Origin: Sipunculus nudus
Lineage: Eukaryota; Annelida; Sipuncula; Golfingiida; Sipunculidae
Direction: 5' to 3'
Assembly: GCA_026874595.1 (NCBI GenBank)
Contig: CM049320.1
Coordinates: 53,597,070-53,661,069, forward strand
Length of the DNA stretch: 64,000 nt
The notes beneath the pieces are model-generated. The model did not search any database. It worked only from the letters and a program-made list of their open reading frames with translations, and had not been told where the DNA came from. Positions 11,510-23,999 of the stretch are shown here, one piece after another. The stretch's first letter is position 1; every line of letters begins with the position of its first letter. The position numbers were made by a program, and so were the translations under genes.

Positions 11510-12958
11510 ATCAACAAAAGGAAGTCTTATTTATGAAAGTAAAGTAAAAAGTTTCATATTAGCGTGTTGCAATTTCATATCTGGAGGTAAATACACTTAT
11601 ATTCTCAAATACCGTCACGTTCATCCTGGTTTAATGTACCGAAGGAAAGACTGTCATCAAAAATATTCGGAGAGTTCTCCTCCTTGATAAAATAAGTGAT
11701 AAGTGCCCGCCTCCTAAAGCCAACATGACATACGTGTACATAAAAACATTTATTCCACTTAAAACATGTAAGGCTATTCTCTGAAATGGCTCGGATATCT
11801 TATGTTTTTACCCTTATATTATTTTAATTTAAACACAATTACCCAGTGCCACAATGTCAAAGTGTACCCTTGTATTTCAAGAAATAAATTAATAGAGGGA
11901 ATAGTTGTGGGTCCTTTATGGTAAAAATGTATTACAAGGAAACGACAGAAAAAGTAATTATTGCGACCCATAAGTGGGAAAAAATTATCAGAGCACCCAA
12001 TGGAAAAGCTAGATTTTTTTCATTAAAAATAACAACGGTTGAAAATAGAACTAAGAGCTAACAATTAACAAACGTGTAGAGGATTATGGAACGAAACACT
12101 GCCCATAGACAAAAACGATGGAATATGTAACCACTGCATAGGGTGGTCACATTAACATATTTTCAGTAACTCTTACAATATGTAGTATCGTGGAAATTAC
12201 CATTTCCATATTGCTTTTTTCACACACATACTGAAGAGCGTGTCATATATAACAATATGTCAGTTTTGTCGGTTTTACTTATGCCCAAATCGGTATGTGT
12301 GCTTAACACTTAGTCTTCAATGTTATAAATCCATTTTCGGTTGTAGTTTGTGTATTACATGCACGATATCAGTACTTTACTTTCACCTTGCAATGCAACT
12401 GTTAAAGTGTACGGCCTGTTAACATACTTATTTAATAAGCCAACAGTCATTTCCATAAAGCAAAGAATGGTATTCACTTCTTTGAAAAAAATATTCTGAA
12501 GTGATTAACATTCAGGTATGTAATAAAACACAATGGCTTTTTTACCGCTCGATAATGGCTGTAAAGAAAGTTAACATAAGCTATGTTATCTCTATCAACG
12601 TTTCTCTTTTCATCAAATGTTCTGTTTGTAACCTTGCAGCAAATGCTTTCCTATCTAGACTTTTATGAGTTTCAGTCACAGGCCGTTAATGCGGAACAAT
12701 ATCTCCCTAAATAGCTTAGCTGTAGGTTACTGGAATAATTCATGACCCAGCATAAAAGGGTCTATAACACAAGGGTAACTTGTCTAGTCTAAAATTGTTT
12801 CCTACGGCAACATAAACCCGATGTTTATTCAGTACACGTTGACAATCGACACACCTATTTATACCATCCCTCAGAGAGGTATTTATCTCTGTATCGTAAG
12901 GAACATTCCCTAAATCTGTTCAAGGACAATATTCAACCCAAAAATAGTTACTGAGGCC

Positions 12959-12960
<2 letters not shown>
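11510..12960. other. No gene seen
   Basis: AT-rich unique-looking DNA with short frames only. Confidence 0.5.

Positions 12961-13006
<46 letters not shown>
12961..13006. repeat. (TA)n microsatellite
   Basis: Uninterrupted alternating TA of about 45 bp. Confidence 0.95.
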
Positions 13007-13008
<2 letters not shown>

Positions 13009-13066
13009 AAAGTGTCAAAGGTCACGTAATATAAATTACAGCGGACGCGGGAAACTGCGTATTTGG

Positions 13067-13550
13067 TCATTTCCCGTCGTCACGTTGTGATTTGCTTCTT
13101 CTCGCACATCTGTATTCGTTCTAGGCATGTTAAGTTTATTAGGCAGACATGCTTATATGCCTACATGTTATATTTATATTAACTCTGTCTGTACGTTGTG
13201 CTACGTTCCTTTTAATATCTATATACTGTACGGTAATGCAGAACAATATATAACCGGCACAGACATGTGGTGACTCAGTGACTAAGTTTAATGTTTTGCA
13301 ATAAAACGTGACTTCACAAGAATTCAGGAACGTAATATTGTCTCAGTAATGGAGTGTATCTTTGTCCGGAATATAAAGTAGTCAGCATGTAATGAATATG
13401 GTTTTATTGAATGTAACTTGCATGTGCGTAATATTAGAGATTTGACATGTATATGAACCATTAACTGTATATCTTATTTGCCATTTCCCGTGGTCATGTT
13501 GGGATTCGCTCATTCTCGCACATCTGTATTCATTCCGGTCCCTATGTTAA
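13067..13550. repeat. Direct repeat pair about 412 bp apart
   Basis: The ~65 bp segment at 13067-13130 (CATTTCCCGT, then CTCGCACATCTGTATTC) recurs at 13480-13545 in the same orientation. It may belong to a decayed LTR associated with the Gypsy integrase remnant that follows, but no full LTR boundary can be drawn. Confidence 0.55.
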
Positions 13551-14178
13551 AGTGCCCAACCACTTTGATGTTCGTTATTTGAGTCCCCTCAACCCTCATG
13601 TGAAGCTATGCCACGACTGCCCGTGTGCATCCAGTGTCATTTTGGCGCCCGATAAGGGACGGCATGTTTTGTATTGAAAACTGGCCATCAAGGAGTTTCC
13701 TTCTCAGGTTTTCCAAGGACTCGGATCGAGGGTCATCCCAGCTGTTACGTCATTCCAGACGACGGAGGTCTTCCCGCTGGTGTTCTGTTTGTCGTCCACC
13801 CATGGAGTTCCTTGATCGAGGGAATCCCAACTACCGGTGGTGTTGTGTGTATCGTCAGCGCATGTGTACAAGGGTCATGGAGTCCAATATCAACATCCGG
13901 TGATCAGTGACTTTGTGACACAAACGCAACGCTGATTTTTTTCCAGGGTCATTTGAGGACTTTACTTTGACAATTGTGTTGAGTATGCCATGGACTTCAT
14001 AGAATCGTGGAGAGTATCGAGGGAAACGTTACGGTGGTGGTTTCACTAGACACAGCCAGGGACACCGACAGTGGCCTCTACGGCGGGGATGGGAGCAGGC
14101 TTCATTTCGTCTCATTACTCGACTGATCTCTCGGAAATAAGGAACAGGATGGTGTAATGACAGAATTATGCTAGATGA

Positions 14179-14700
14179 AAGGAATACGCAAGTTTCCAGG
14201 GTAATGGAATGTGTGAAGATTTAACAGACTTCAATTGGTATGATTCGGAAATTAGAGGAACAACAGAAAGCTGATTGTAAAACCTATATTCCTGCGCTTG
14301 TACATGCGTACAATGCAACTAAACCTAAAATACTGGGTATACACCATATTCTTTGATGTTCGGGAGATGTGTTCCTGAGCACAGAGGAACACCAACAACA
14401 AGCAAACAACCGTTATTAAGAAATTACGGGAGAAACAAAAAAAGGATATATTGCACATCACCTAAGCGATTGGTGAGAGCTGGTGAGAATTATAAAGGAC
14501 GTTATGACAGGAAAGTCCGACACTGTGAGGTACAACCTGGAGATCGGGTTCTAGTACAAAACCCTTGACTCAAAGTTTGACAATAGTTAGCGGATAAATG
14601 GTCTTCAGACGTATATGTAGTGCTCGATCAAGCAAATTCAAATAGACCACTGTTCTCTGTGTAACTAGAGCATGGATCTGAGCCGAAACGTACAATACAC
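14179..14700 (+). pseudogene. Gypsy-type integrase C-terminus, copy 2
   Basis: Pieces in shifting frames give, in order, QGNGMCE, a segment with HAYNATKPK, LMFGRCVPEHR, then NYKGRYDRKVRHCEVQPGDR with VLVQNP, and finally LADKW...YVVLDQ and a degraded RT(L/I)H(L/R)N segment. This is the order found at the end of Ty3/Gypsy integrases: catalytic core, then the C-terminal domain just before the 3' LTR. Several frameshifts and stops show that it is dead. The first ~150 bp is shared with 10050-10200, so two insertions of one family, or a local duplication, lie 4 kb apart. No reverse transcriptase, protease or gag part is visible nearby. Confidence 0.8.
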
Positions 14701-14810
14701 CTGAACATGTTATCGCGCTAGACGTTGCCATCCAAACCAAAAGTGGAAACCCGCCATAGATCGAATCAAGTCATGACCAAGTGATCGCCTGTGATAAACG
14801 GGGATTATGA

Positions 14811-14828
14811 TGGGGGGGGGGGGGGGGG
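14811..14828. repeat. Poly-G run
   Basis: Homopolymeric G tract; similar runs occur at about 3960, 25674, 46471, 49206 and 52660, with poly-C at about 33411, 43217 and 54365. Confidence 0.9.
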
Positions 14829-15099
14829 CGTGATGACGGTCTGGTGACTGGTGGCTGATAAGGCACAACAGAATGGGAAAGAACACCAAGTAGCAGGCGA
14901 TGATGAGATAGTATTCACTGAAACTATACAGGAATTGCCTCAAAGATGAAACCCCATCACCAGACCGTGTACCTGAATTTCTGTCTATTCTTCTCGCTTG
15001 TGCAGGGTTATGTAATAAAAATAAAGATATGCTCAGATTTTTATAAAATAAATAACCGTGGCCGGAGCTCGCTACCACCGTTGACATTTAACTAGTCAG

Positions 15100-16200
15100 A
15101 TATGCTCACCATTGAATACTGATTGTATGGAAATTAACTGGAAACACACCAAGTAAGGAAGAAGTTAGACATTTCATTCTCAACCGAAGTGAGTGATTGC
15201 TTATTTAAACAAAACCAAGGTATTTTTTTCATAATTTTCAGGAACAATAGAGTATAATAAATTACACTTAATAAAGGTAAAAGAGATCGGCCAATTAAAT
15301 AACTGAACTACTTACATCAAAAACGATCTAAACGACACGTTGAAATGATTTAATGAACCTATTAAATATGCGGTGTCTCAAATTTTATTCATTAGTGTTT
15401 GCAAATAAGCATCATGAGTTTACAGTTCTGGAATGAGACATCATACCTGCATGTTTGATGACATGGATTCTTGGTTACTTGATTTTAAAATGTTCAACAT
15501 TGTTTCTAGCGTATACTGTATTATGCCTACACGTTCAAATGCATGAAAGTCTGTTAGACAGACAAGCGTAAAATTTATAAATTCTCGTTTACAATGTAGG
15601 TAGAATATATCTCTGACTTCATTCTTTCTAACCATAAAGGTGATCCCATTTATAAATATAAGGCATATCACTACGATGAATTGTATGAATATTGTACTTA
15701 ATACAAATATATTTGATTAATGCTTCGTTGTATGTAAAGAGAAAAAAATATTAATTTAACATTAATTTTTTACATTTAGCCGACCGCCGCTGTTCATTCA
15801 GTATTCTAAAAGTCGTCTAGTAAAAGCATTATAATAAACTGTACATGTTGTCTTATAAAACAAGTTAAAATCGATATTGGCACTTAACTAATGTTACATA
15901 CCAGAGCATCTAATGTTACATACCAGAACATCATCTAAAAGAGGTAAAGAAAGACAACTCAAAACAAGAACCTCTCTGTTTCCTCACCTGATCTTTCACC
16001 AGCTCTTGTAATAATGGAACCACCAGCACCGTTGAAAAGGTACTTAAGTTTGGTAATGATAACGAAGCCAGAGCCACACTTAAGCATTTTTGACCTGACC
16101 TTTCATCAAGTCACAGCCTTACTTTGACGAAAAAAAATGTAAACAAAATGTGACTCTCAATACCTTTGGACTAATAATATTATAGATTATAGCGCGATAA
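15100..16200. other. No gene seen
   Basis: AT-rich DNA with short frames; nothing matched to other parts of the window. Confidence 0.45.
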
Positions 16201-16289
16201 AGCACTAGGTTTTCGTCTCGATAGTCTAGTCATAGTCACAACAGTGGCGTCACTTCGCTGGTTCCTATAAAAGTATGTAAATACACATG

Positions 16290-16375
16290 GGAAGGGAACC
16301 TTGCGTAGCCAAGTTGTTAAGTCACCCGACCGGAAATCGAAAGATCGTGGGTTCGATTCCCACCTTCAGTGAACC
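16290..16375 (+). mobile_element. tRNA-derived SINE head, copy 1
   Basis: GGAAGGGAACCTTGCGTAGC leads into an A-box-like region and, at about 16349, a B box GGGTTCGATTCCCACC. The segment recurs at 16965-17050. The ~45 bp upstream of this copy (GTCACTTCGCTGGTTC... with a TAAATACACA stretch) also recurs at about 16553-16600, so the flanking body is part of the repeat family. Confidence 0.7.
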
Positions 16376-16599
16376 GACTTTTCTGTGTATGACATTTTGA
16401 TCTACATACACTGAACCAGCATGGCTATACAAACATCTACATACATGAATAAAAATATGCCGCACACCATATAAGGCCTTTAGACCTCCCTGTTGAAGGC
16501 AAAGTTGCCGTGCCGACACATGTAGTGGATGACACAAGACGTCACCACTGTGATGTCACTTCGCTGTTTCAAATAAAAGTTTGCAAATACACAGAGGGG

Positions 16600-16960
16600 A
16601 AGGTCACCGGTTAGGACCAGCAGGGACAAGGCTCAAAACATGATGGCACAAGCACCAGAGAAGGCTCCCGTGAGGCTCCAATCGAACAAAAACTGTACCT
16701 GGCCGACTGGGACAAGGCTCAGGGCGGGACTTACGGAAGTCCAGGGGCAGTCCGGTGGCCCTCGGACATTACTGGCAGGTTACGAGGCTCAGGCTCCCGG
16801 AATACCAGGGGGATTCCCATGTGGTAGGCTGTAGGCAAGGGCGGACCAGACCTAGGTAGCTGGCGTGTCAGTTCTGGCGACCTCAGTGCAAACCAACCCG
16901 AAGAGGGAAAACTGCGGCTGAGAATCCCCTAGTTATTGCCTGAACGGTGTAACGGGTATG
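16600..16960. other. GC-rich block between two SINE copies, identity unknown
   Basis: This ~360 bp block is far more GC-rich than its surroundings and contains AGGCTC, GGGACAAGGCTCA and CCAGGGG-type words repeated irregularly. No frame exceeds about 65 residues. It may be the untranslated part of a retroelement that also supplied the SINE ends, but I cannot assign it. Confidence 0.4.
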
Positions 16961-16964
16961 GATG

Positions 16965-17055
16965 GAGGGGAAGGGAACCTGGAGTAGTCAAGTGGTTAGG
17001 GCACCCGACCGGAAATCGGAACATCGTGGGTTCGATTTCCACCTTCAGTGACATA
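16965..17055 (+). mobile_element. tRNA-derived SINE head, copy 2
   Basis: Nearly the same as copy 1, with A-box-like TAGTCAAGTGGTTAGGG and B-box-like GGGTTCGATTTCCACC. The shared tail CACCTTCAGTGA marks the end of the tRNA-like part. Confidence 0.7.
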
Positions 17056-18164
17056 TATAAACATTTGTAGTATTTCTGAGAATGTGTAAGGCCCTTAAAA
17101 GCACGTCTTTCAACTTATTGAGAAAATCCCTGACGGACTCTGAAAAGAAATATCAGACGTAGTGCAACAGTTAATGGACAGCGTGCTTTATAATGTATAT
17201 TAGGCTATTTCTTCCGGACAAAATAAGTTCTTAAACCGAAAGATAAGACACTCAACACAACAGCAAATTACTGTACAGCAGAAGAAAACTCCGCAAGGCA
17301 CCCCGATGGGAATTGTAATTCTTATTCACTTCCCTGCTTTTTAGAGGATCCTTCCGAGGAGCGTACTTTGTGTGCAAAAATATTCGGTGATCAAGTAATT
17401 TTTTTTTTTGTTGTAGTAAAAATAACGCTGACCGGATCTTTGTTATTCAATACAAAATTGGGAAGACTTCATCAATAACATTTTAAGGAGAACAGGATCT
17501 CTCAGGTCATCATGTTAACGACATCATTAAACGTGAGACCGCGTGTGAATATATATGTGCGTGCGTTTGAAAAGTTGTTACACAGACATTATGAAGTAGT
17601 TTTTTTCATGACCAGTATAATAATCCCTGTAGTAGAGACGTTTATGATTATTCGTTTCCACTGGTTCCTCGAATTTAAAAACAAATGTATAAAGCGATAT
17701 AATGACAAGGACCGTTGTTTTTACATAAACAAGGGCCTGATACTTTTATCATCACGTGGGCCATCTTGTTTATTTTAAATAATAAAGATGTCCGTCAAAC
17801 TGTAATTTTCGATAGGTAAAGTTGGTAAACTTAAGTTGGTACTTGTGTATCCGATCAGGTCACATATGTCCCAACCAACTAACCTTTCCCCTTTGTCAGT
17901 AATTTTTCACAGAGATCTCATTTCATGTTTGTTGGACTATGCTTTGATTATAAGCAAAACTTTGACAATTATTAATCATATGCTTGAGGTGCAGTTTTTG
18001 GGCTCATATATTTTAACAAAACCTGTTATTATAAACGAGGGCCGAAAGCAGGCTCAAGGAAATACCGTACCATCATATACGATTACAGCAAATCATTGCT
18101 TGAAAAAAATATGTTATACTTAATCACTCTGTCACGTCGTCTTATGAACATAGAGGATGGAAGG

Positions 18165-18300
18165 GAGGGACGACAAACAAGTGCTTGGTCAGCCTGGATC
18201 CGATCTGAACCATTCCGCCCCTGTGGGGATTAGACACGGACGACGGCACAGTGAACTGTGTCTGTGTTACTGACCCGCAAATAATAATTAATAACACATT
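18165..18300. repeat. Direct repeat of ~130 bp, copy 1
   Basis: The segment with GTGGGGATTAGACACGGACG, then ACGGCACA and ACTGACCCGCAAA, recurs at 19117-19235 in the same orientation with small indels. Unclassified. Confidence 0.65.
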
Positions 18301-19116
18301 TAATTAACACATATGCTTTGGGTTCAGTTAACAGATTGCGGTAGTAGGGCTCAACATTTATTTAACTAATGTGAACAAACCCTGTGAATATAAACGAGGT
18401 CCGACAGCATGGTCAACTATGTTAAATTATATTTAAATTATTTTATTGTACTAGATAATAATCTGAATATAAGGGGGTCTTTGTGAAGATACAGAAACAT
18501 GAAAGACTTCATAAGAAGCCTTCGAGACAAGCCGAGGAGCATCCCTACGGGTGCTATTATGTACCGTTGATAAGCATTGCTCTTCCAACGGCCTAACAAT
18601 ATAATTTCTCAGTCGTTGAGCCCTTCTGCCGCTGCCGATGTCGGACCCCCGTTCTAAAGCTATGGCTTGTGTACTGTTCCTGTCAATACTTGTCAGTGCT
18701 AGATAGAGCCTTATCTGTTTTACAAACATACCCCGGCTGAGCATCACACCGTTTGGATATATAAAGACTATGGCACTCGCTTATATTATGTTTCATGTAC
18801 ACCCTCATTGCGCAGTATCCACATACTCTGTGGCATTACATGACTCGTAAACTTTACGGCCTAAACGACGGTCAGTTTTAAACAATTCTATGAAAACCTG
18901 CATGTATGCCGAACGGTCGGCTGATGTCCCAAATACAACATCGTGCTTGGTAAGATGCATATATGGGTGAAATTCCCGTAATCACGTGATAGTGAAATCC
19001 AAAACTCTCAGTAAGTAAGTGGGTTTTATCATATATATTATGCTTGATTTGTATTATTAATGAGAGGAGGCAGTTTTTGAAGTATTTGAACTGTTATAGG
19101 GAATTTTTATTTCAAA

Positions 19117-19235
19117 ACAAGTGCGTGGTCAGCGTGGACCCGTGTGGGGATCAGACACGGACGACGGCACAATGAACGGAACTGTACATGTGTATGTGTC
19201 ACTGACCCGCAAAAAAATAATGTTATGAACACATA
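19117..19235. repeat. Direct repeat of ~130 bp, copy 2
   Basis: Copy of 18165-18300. The 80-residue frame starting at 19144 is inside it and not conserved in the other copy. Confidence 0.65.
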
Positions 19236-19559
19236 TATACGTAATGTCAAGCATCACATTTTCTCATTCTGTAGTCGGATACAAGCAACTCTTGGATTAT
19301 GTTATTTCAACCAGAGACAAATCTACTTCCGGATTTCGTTTATTGCCTCCGCCATTCCAGTTCGTGCGTTTGTTTGTTTTGTGTGACAATGTGTATGTTT
19401 GTGATTGTTCACCACATCAGTCAGGCAAACTCGTATGGAATCTCATGAAATTTTCAGGGCCTTTTGGTAATGACCCAGGGAAGAATCGAGCAGATTTTGG
19501 TGTTGATCTAGCATCTAATCCGGATTTTGCAGAGTAATCAAGGAATAGTCACGAATGTA

Positions 19560-20820
19560 CGATCGCTCATGGACTAATGAAGCGGGGATAAGGGCAAAAA
19601 AAACTTAATGCAGACAAGGTCCCGTCTCATCCGTACGTGTCACCTGGTTACCTTTTCAAGTCACGCTTAAACGCCCAGCACCTCCGAATTACGGTGCACA
19701 TTGTTTTCTCTGCTATTCGGCATATGCACCCCTACAATTCTTAAGTATAAATATCATCAATGTCTATGTACCCAAAGCGTTTTTGAAATGTTAGCTATTA
19801 TTTCTGAGGTGAGTGGTATAAATACGGGAAAGGGTCCATTCCACAATAAGATGACCATGTAACGGAGGCTTTCGTCCGTTGGAATGCCGATTTCTAGTTT
19901 ATCTATACATTTTGTTCTGCATTGGTAATTGATAAGATGTTTAAACCAGAATGGTTCAAAACAAATACATGTTAGAGACCACATAATATATTTATAAAAA
20001 TATAGTGATGAAATAAAGGAATATTGCCTAACGACGTTGTCAAGCCATTTTTAGCGCAGCACCATTGAATCTTGTCGTGTGGCTACCGCCATAGGGGTAG
20101 GGGGGTATGCATATTATTTGAATGGGCCTTTTTCTCATTTTTCATTGGAATTATATCTGCTCTTAGACTTGGTATGATATTTAGACCTCTACGTCACTTG
20201 ATCAAGTATTCTAAATATCAAGTATGAAAATCCATTTGGAATAAGTACATCAAGATCAAAGGCAAGTTTTCGAAATATGTATTTATTGTCAATGGAGGCC
20301 CTTATTCGCATATTGCAACAAAAAAAAATTGATCACATATGCTTTAGTTCTTATCTTAGGCCATAAAACTTATGTCTAAGCGTACTCTAAGATCAATCAT
20401 GATCGTTAGTTCTGTTGATAATGGGAAAATACAGTTATTGTAAATGGTGATTTACAAAATTAAAAAAAAAAATGTAATCCATATTCCTTTTTCATACTAT
20501 TATATAAGTCCTTGACCATGAAATCCTAGTTCTAGACATAGTATTAGACTTTTTATTAAGCGTAGTTCATGAGATGTTGGAATCAGTATAAATTTTTAAA
20601 CGATGGCTCTAATTTCCATATTTAAATATTGGTCAAGGTCCTAATAAGAATACCTAATGTAAAACCTATCAGGGAAACCATATAATGACAAATCAGGAAT
20701 TAAACTGTTTGTTAGATAATTAATGTAGAAATGAGACAGAAACATTCATAGATTAGTATTCCATTGCGCAAACCTTATTTTGTCCATATTAAGAATCCAC
20801 AACGTTTAAATGTGCTAATA
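19560..20820. other. No gene seen
   Basis: AT-rich DNA with short frames and no clear repeat. Confidence 0.45.
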
Positions 20821-21720
20821 TTTTGCAGAAACTCCTTGGCCAGAACCTCCTTGAAGTTTTATATATTAGGCCTAACAGTTACAAGTTGTATCCTCTCACT
20901 GTCTAGTTTTTCAAAATCATGGTTTTGGCCAAAGCTCGCAAAATATAGGTCATCACGTCCTCATTTAAGGTTCATAAAAAAGATATTGCCAAAAACTTCC
21001 CTGGATGAAACATTAGAAGATTCTAGGGCTAACGTACTCAAGTTTGTGCACACCTTTTCTATAACACGCAGAATATAGGTCACAGTGACCTAATTTAACA
21101 CATCACAGTGACCTAAGGACATTTACACAGAACCTCCCTGAATATTACATTAGATGTTTCTAGGTCAAATGGATACAATATGTGCCCTTCCTCACTGTCA
21201 GGGTGCTAAAGGCCATGTTTTTGGCCAGTCATTCGCAGAATATATGTTACGCCATCAAATGGTATCACATCCATACGTGGTATATTTTGCTTCTTTATTT
21301 GGTATATGGTGATCCCCTCCGTTTTTCTCAGTTGTACCCTGTGTTTTCACACTGTCCGGTAGCTCATTGTATGCGCAGGTCACGGTCTCTGCATTTGTCC
21401 TGCCTGGCAACACCAGGGATTTTGACCATGGCCTTGCGCAGAAAATCTCATGCACGTGCCCGGAGTGGACGTGTGCACTGTGTATTACCGGCAGTCCTTT
21501 GTCTTTGCAGGTCAGACCTGCACCGCACTGTGTATATATATACACCGAGGTACAATGTGTAACCTGTCTGATTCTCTGGGTGCTCAATCATGTTTGCGGT
21601 CAGTAGCTTGCAGAATACAGGTCACGCTGACCTAATTTTGGTTTTCCGGGAAATTTGCCTAGAACTTCCCTGGACGTGCAATGATAGGTTTTTAGATCTA
21701 ACGGTTACGGTTGGTGCTCT
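20820..21720. repeat. Tandem array of ~130-200 bp units with GCAGAATATAGGTCA and GACCTAATTT
   Basis: Unit landmarks recur at about 20934, 21067, 21233, 21438 and 21608: a (G)CA(G/A)AATATAGGTCAC segment, TGACCTAATTT, CCTAGAACCTCCCTGG, then CATTAGAAGATTCTAGG and GGGTGCT...TTTTTGGCC. The same family forms a second array at 51120-51690. The frames of 104-126 residues here come from the repeat. Confidence 0.8.
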
Positions 21721-21879
21721 GTTATAAAAAAGTAAAAATTTGCAGGAAGGAAGGTGGATTTGATAAGAAGTGGATTTGTACAGTGTGAGAAGGGCGAAAC
21801 TCTTATACAACGTATAAAATTGGCGAACATTTTTATGTGTAACTCTACTGCTAACACAGAATGACGAACTCCAAGGACT

Positions 21880-22960
21880 CACTCTAAAAATTCGAAACTG
21901 GTTTCGGTTTCGGCCACTTCCGGGAAACCGTTCACGCGAGACTAGTTGTGAAGAAACTGTCTCTGGGGATGGTTTCGGTTTCGCCAAATCCGTCCCCTCG
22001 ATAATTATACTGGCAAGATGGCGGCGGCGGGCCAAAGTAGTGTAATTTTGTTAATTATTTGATTAATTAATACTGTAGGTGCCTGTTATGGCTAAAAAAG
22101 CAATAGTTGAAATAAAAAAAAATTCTTTCGGAAGTGTTTTGAATTCAATATTGCCAATTATTATCATGTATAGCTACAGATCAGCCGCATGTATCCTGTG
22201 TGTCTATGCCGCCTGACACGTGGACATGTTGTAAGACACAGAGAAAAAGTCTATTTTCACCCTAATTTAATATATATTTTTCAGTCAATATTAATAACGC
22301 CCTCACTTGGTCTAAAATTGCGCAGGCATGGATCTCTAACATTTGAAAATTTATTCATCATTAATTTATTTAATTATTTAACGATGTTATCAATATTTAC
22401 TTCCGCCAAGCCAAGCGGAGTGGGTTTTGTTTTTGGCAGCTTTGGTTTGTCTGTTTGAATTAAGCAAGATTACTCAAAATGTTCTCAACGGATTCTATTG
22501 AAATTTTCAGAATAGCTGGGATATTATACAAGAAACAGCTGGTTAAATTTTGCGGAGGATCCATGTGTAGTTAACTTCGGAATGAGCTCTAGTTTCTTTT
22601 ATGTTTATAGCACTTTTATTAACGTGGGGACGTAGCAGATGAAGATATATGACCATTTTTGCAGTGCGAGTCGTGACGTCACCGAAGACCTCCGACGTGT
22701 ACGTGCCGTCTCCCTGAAAGGTGTCAGAAAATCAACGTACATCAGGGGAACCATTTTTATAATGAAGTACGTTGCATTTCTTAACATGCCATGTAGGGTA
22801 AGGAACTGCCTTGGCGGAGGTCTGCGCTCTCTGAGCACATTTCTAGTTTCTATTAAAACCGAAACCGTCCACTTAAAAATACAAGGTGAATCCATAAAGA
22901 ACGGCTTTTCCCGGAACTGGAACCAGCTTCGAATTTTCGAGTGGGTCCCAAAATCGAGCC
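21880..22960. mobile_element. Possible transposon bounded by inverted ~55 bp segments
   Basis: The segment at 21880-21935 (AAAATTCGAAACTGGTTTC, then CTTCCGGGAAACCGTTC) is matched in inverted orientation at 22898-22955, giving ends about 1 kb apart. Just right of it, CGCCATCTACAGGTAC at about 22970 recurs as a direct copy at about 24820. No transposase frame is visible between the ends. Target duplications were not found. Confidence 0.45.
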
Positions 22961-23079
22961 GTACCTGGCGCCATCTACAGGTACATCTGTAAACAACATT
23001 TGGCATCCAAATCAAATACGAAACTGCGTTTATTGAAAAACCAATTTGTTGAAACATACCTTTTTAATTGGCGACATTA

Positions 23080-23960
23080 TTGCCTCCGCCAGCAGGTTAT
23101 TCGTTTATCGAGTTGATGTGCGTGTGTTTGTTAAAGTGTTTTTTTAACAACATTACTCACCCAATCATTAACAGAATCCCGTGAAATTGTCAGTGTAGAC
23201 CGGGCTATGAATCCTAGAAGGACTTTTACTTATATTCACTAATGTAGTGTACTGAGAATGTAACTGAGGTGAGACAACTGCATTGGTTAATACTGATCTT
23301 GTGTTATATGAAAATCCATCAGATTTTTGGTATGTCATGGTGGTGCCATCAAAGTGTGTATTTACCCTTTATGTAATTGAATATGCATCGATTTTGGAGG
23401 AAAACAGAATTTAGGTGAGATATTATATTGATTGATATTTCTTTTGAGTTTTATCAAAATCCATTATATTCCGTGTGAGTAATCGCAGCAAAACCACGAG
23501 TTGTCCTATACCTCATATATCATTAAATACGCGTGAATTTTTATGAGTATTTCATTTAGGTGAGAAACTTTATTGGTAAATATGTATCATGAGTTTTATG
23601 AAAATCCATAAGATTTTTTATGAGTCGCCAAGGTGCCTCCAGAGTGCGGTGACCTCTGACATCATTAAATTAGCGTGGATATCCCCGGAAATCAAACTTA
23701 GGCGAGTTTGATCAAAATCTTCCGTATACCATGTAGGTTATCGTGGTGAATACACAAAGTAACCTAGTGACCTTATTAATTATGCGAGGATTTTGCCTAT
23801 AATAGAACTGGGAAAGATAATCTTTTGGGAAGTAGTTGTAGTGAGTTTCGTGAAAATCCCTTGTAAGTTATCGCTTCAAGACCAAAAGTTAACGGGCGGA
23901 CGGACCGACGGTTGGTACACCATAGTAAGTCCCGTCATAGACAGGCGTATGAAAACATAA
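23080..23960. repeat. Decayed tandem repeats ending in a GGGCGGACGG tract
   Basis: Segments with TTTTATGAAAATCCAT(A/C)AGATTTTT and AGGTGAGA(A/T)A recur several times between 23280 and 23870. The block starts with GCCTCCGCCAGCAGG and ends with AACGGGCGGACGGACCGACGG. Related CCGCC/GGCGG words also start or end blocks at about 22402, 26590 and 27040. Confidence 0.6.
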
Positions 23961-23999
23961 TATTTTGTGCGCACATTCAGAACCCGTGTATAGTTATAT

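Noticed and set aside
22605-23057. 150-residue minus-strand frame
   Set aside because: It covers an inverted-repeat end of a possible transposon, overlaps an equally long plus-strand frame and has no recognised domain.
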